Positions 61,717 through 64,000 of a DNA stretch of 64,000 bases are shown here, one piece after another. Numbering within the stretch: position 1 is the first letter of the stretch; every line of letters starts with the position of its first letter. Position numbers and translations under genes: made by a program. This DNA comes from Zygnema cylindricum. Taxonomy: Eukaryota > Streptophyta > Zygnematophyceae > Zygnematales > Zygnemataceae. Where the stretch lies: NCBI GenBank assembly GCA_037447655.1, contig JBBHKE010002320.1, positions 150,001 to 214,000 of the forward strand, in the 5' to 3' direction. The notes beneath the pieces were generated by a model. It saw only the letters and a program-made list of their open reading frames with translations. It ran no database searches and had not been told where the DNA came from.

Positions 61717-63900
61717 CACCCGTCTTCCAATACTCTGACTTCTCGGATTCCTTGTCCGGTTTGTGGGAAGCCTTACACTGCCGGCGTAGGTTTCGCAAGG
61801 CATGTCAGGGCGTGTCCAAAGGCTTCATCGACTCCCTCAAATTCCGAATGCGAGACTCCTCTTACCAATCCCCTTAATCAACGACACCCCTCTCACACCG
61901 ACTGGGAGTATGTCCGTAACCTTAATGTGATGGTTTGTTACCATCTCATTTACCCTCGGCCTTGGATTTACTCCCGCATTCCTTCTCATCTTCGCAAAGT
62001 CGTCCAAGCAGCTTTTGGGTTCCATCTCGGGCTTCTTGCTGACGACATCACAAAACTAGCAGGGTGGCATCTTTTCCTCTTTTTTCCACTTTGGGTTTTG
62101 GTCTTACCTTCACGTGGGGGTGCTAGTGGGGCGCGTGAAACACGTTCTCGATGTCAACGATTTTTGCGTGGGGATTGGGAATCTCTTCAGCAAGAGCATA
62201 CGGACAGGGTCATTTCCCTTTCAGTGACTCCTCCTCGCCGCTAAACTCCTCTTCTTGCCTCTACAGCCTGTATGCGTCGTGCCGTGCACCTTGGCTGATA
62301 TCGTGAGATTTCTCGGGCTGCTCGGGAGCTGCGCCCTTTCACACCATCGTCCACTATGGAGTCAACTGTTGAGGCCCCTTGAGCCCTTCATCGTGTTGCA
62401 CTGACTGAACTTACCTCTTTCATTGAATCCTATGATCCCCCTTACCCGTTTGAGTTAGACCAAGATACTTTCGCTAAAGCTTTGGTCCGATCCCCTCATC
62501 TCTCGGTAGGGGAACCCTTTGGAATGGTATATGAGCTTTTGCGCGATATTTTTCCTCCTGAAAGTCCATCCCAAGGTTTTGATTTGCTATTGAAAGTGGC
62601 TTCCTATTTGGTTCGAGGATATGTCCCACCCTCAGTAGTACCCTTTTTGGCAGCAACACGTCTTGCTGCAGTCTCAAAACTTGGCACTGGTGTTAGATCT
62701 ATCGCCGTGGGGGAGGTTCTATATCGCCTTATGGCTCGATCAATGTGTATGCAACTTCAAAGGGCTTTCCACGATTATTTTTCTCCACATCAATTTGGTG
62801 TCACAATGCGGGGAGGTAGTGAGGTTGTCGTTCATGGTTTATACGCCACAATGGCCTTGCACCCAAAGTGGATCATTCTCGAAGTTGACATTGCGAATGC
62901 TTTCAACACTGTTGATCGTAATGCCATCTTGCGCGAGCTCCAACATGCCCCCCTCCTATCAACCAACTTTTTCCTTTTGATCGCACTTTTTACTCCACCT
63001 CTAGCTCTCTCCTTTATTCCCTTGGTGACTCTTTAGGAGATGTTGCCACATTGGAATCCGTTACTAGCACTCCTCAAGGTGAACCTTTGGGGGCCCCTTT
63101 GTTTGCTCTTGCCCACTTACAAGCCTTACGAGCATATGCTACCGCTTTTCCAAGTTGTTTATTCCCCCTTGGTGGCCGATGACACACATATCATTGGTCC
63201 GCCAGACCAAGTTGTGCATGCCTTCCACCATTTTTTCGACCAGCTTTCCAAAATAAGTCTATCCGTCAAAATCCCTAAATGTGTCGCCTAGTCACCTAAT
63301 GGCTTGCCATCGAATTTCCCTCTCCCTTCAGGATTTCGTGTTTGTACACCTCAAGAGGGTTTAAGGGTGTTAGTTTTCCCGTTTAGCGGCCCTAATTTTG
63401 TTTACGAGTTTGTCAAAGATGCTCTTTTATAAGACCTTTCCCATTGTGAGGATATTCCCAAAATGCCGGCCTCCTAGGTGGCGTTTGGGATTCTAACTCG
63501 TTGTTTTGCGCAACGACCTTTGTATATGGGGCGCACTGTACCCCCTCAATTTCCTTTCATTTCTTCCCTTTCAGACTTTGATTATCGTCTCTTTGCAATT
63601 TTACATCAACTTGTCGGTTATGGAATATTTGATTGGTAGGGAGGGCTCCTCGCTCGTCGACAATCTGCCTTACCAATCTCTTTCGAGGTCTTTGTTTGTT
63701 TCCTTCCGACACCATCGCGCCAGCCGCGTACATTGGTAATTGGGCTCTGGTGGCATCTATCATTAGTTCGAGGTTCGTGGTGGAGGATGTAGAAACTAAT
63801 GTTTTTATTAGTATTTTCTGGTCTGAGAAGAAATATAGAAGTCGAGGCAGTCTATCTCTAACTTCTCTCTCCAACTCTCAAACTTGTCGCAGTCACTGAG
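61717..63900 (+). pseudogene. LINE (non-LTR retrotransposon) ORF with zinc finger and reverse transcriptase, degenerate
   Basis: In one frame, with stops at about 62242, 62297 and 62380: a C2HC finger (CPVCGKPYTAGVGFARHVRAC, 61753-61815), the linker WHLFLFFP...SRGG...RFLRGDWESL, then reverse transcriptase from 62482: VRSIAVGEVLYRLMARSM, HQFGVTMRGGSEVVVHGL, LEVDIANAFNTVDR (motif A). Motif B (STPQGEPLGAPLFALAH, about 63060-63110) lies in another frame, and motif C is VADDTHIIGP (about 63172-63201). Further C-terminal pieces follow (PLPSGFRVCTPQEGLRVL, FGILTRCFAQRP, IAPAAYIGNWALVASII). At least two frameshifts. Confidence 0.85.
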
Positions 63901-64000
63901 AAATCGGAGAGGAAGCTAGAGCCATGGCTACCTTGGCTATCCTGAGGTTTACGGGAATTTTATATTAGGGTTTATTTATTTATTTAAAAGGTATGTGCCG

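Overview
The window looks like nuclear DNA from a streptophyte (land-plant lineage or charophyte alga). It carries intron-rich genes of plant-type families (a PHS1-type meiotic protein, a ZIFL-type transporter, a conserved green-lineage membrane protein and a p31comet homologue) beside a very transposon-dense stretch. The long introns, the Ty3-like element with a methyltransferase-like segment and the LINE type would suit a large charophyte genome such as Chara, but that is inference; no sequence search was possible.

Positions 1-19,600 are genic. On the minus strand lies the 5' part of a p31comet/MAD2L1BP-like gene (127-1508; it runs off the left edge), then a ten-exon ZIFL-type MFS transporter (4238-12417, start codon on the right). 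A 759-bp divergent intergenic region separates it from a plus-strand two-exon membrane protein (13177-14806). A minus-strand six-exon PHS1 homologue follows (16812-19562). All exon models were built by hand from splice signals, phase and family resemblance.

Positions 19,600-64,000 contain no intact gene that I can find. The content is layered transposons: a MITE family with ACACCG...CGGTGT ends (eleven copies or fragments); two short hAT-like elements with intact 8-bp target duplications (24.5 and 39.3 kb) and a related-style inverted hAT pair at 2.1-3.1 kb; a broken Ty3-like gag-protease element (26.1-32.8 kb) followed in frame by a segment resembling the N-terminus of C5-cytosine methyltransferases; a mariner-like N-terminal fragment with four 14-residue repeats (38.5 kb); a decayed Copia element (42.5-46.4 kb); two copies of a hairpin-bounded repeat (34-36 and 47.5-49.7 kb); and a degenerate LINE (53.7-64 kb).

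The LINE is split by a complete Copia element (54177-61711, 5-bp TSD, both LTRs, PPT). That element's primer-binding site matches the anticodon arm of initiator tRNA-Met rather than its 3' end, and its right LTR is in turn interrupted by a solo LTR with its own 5-bp TSD. This gives a readable insertion order: LINE, then Copia, then the solo LTR.

Functionally, two of the four genes (p31comet and PHS1) belong to chromosome-segregation or meiotic pathways, which is a notable but possibly accidental proximity; the transporter and the membrane protein are probably unrelated.
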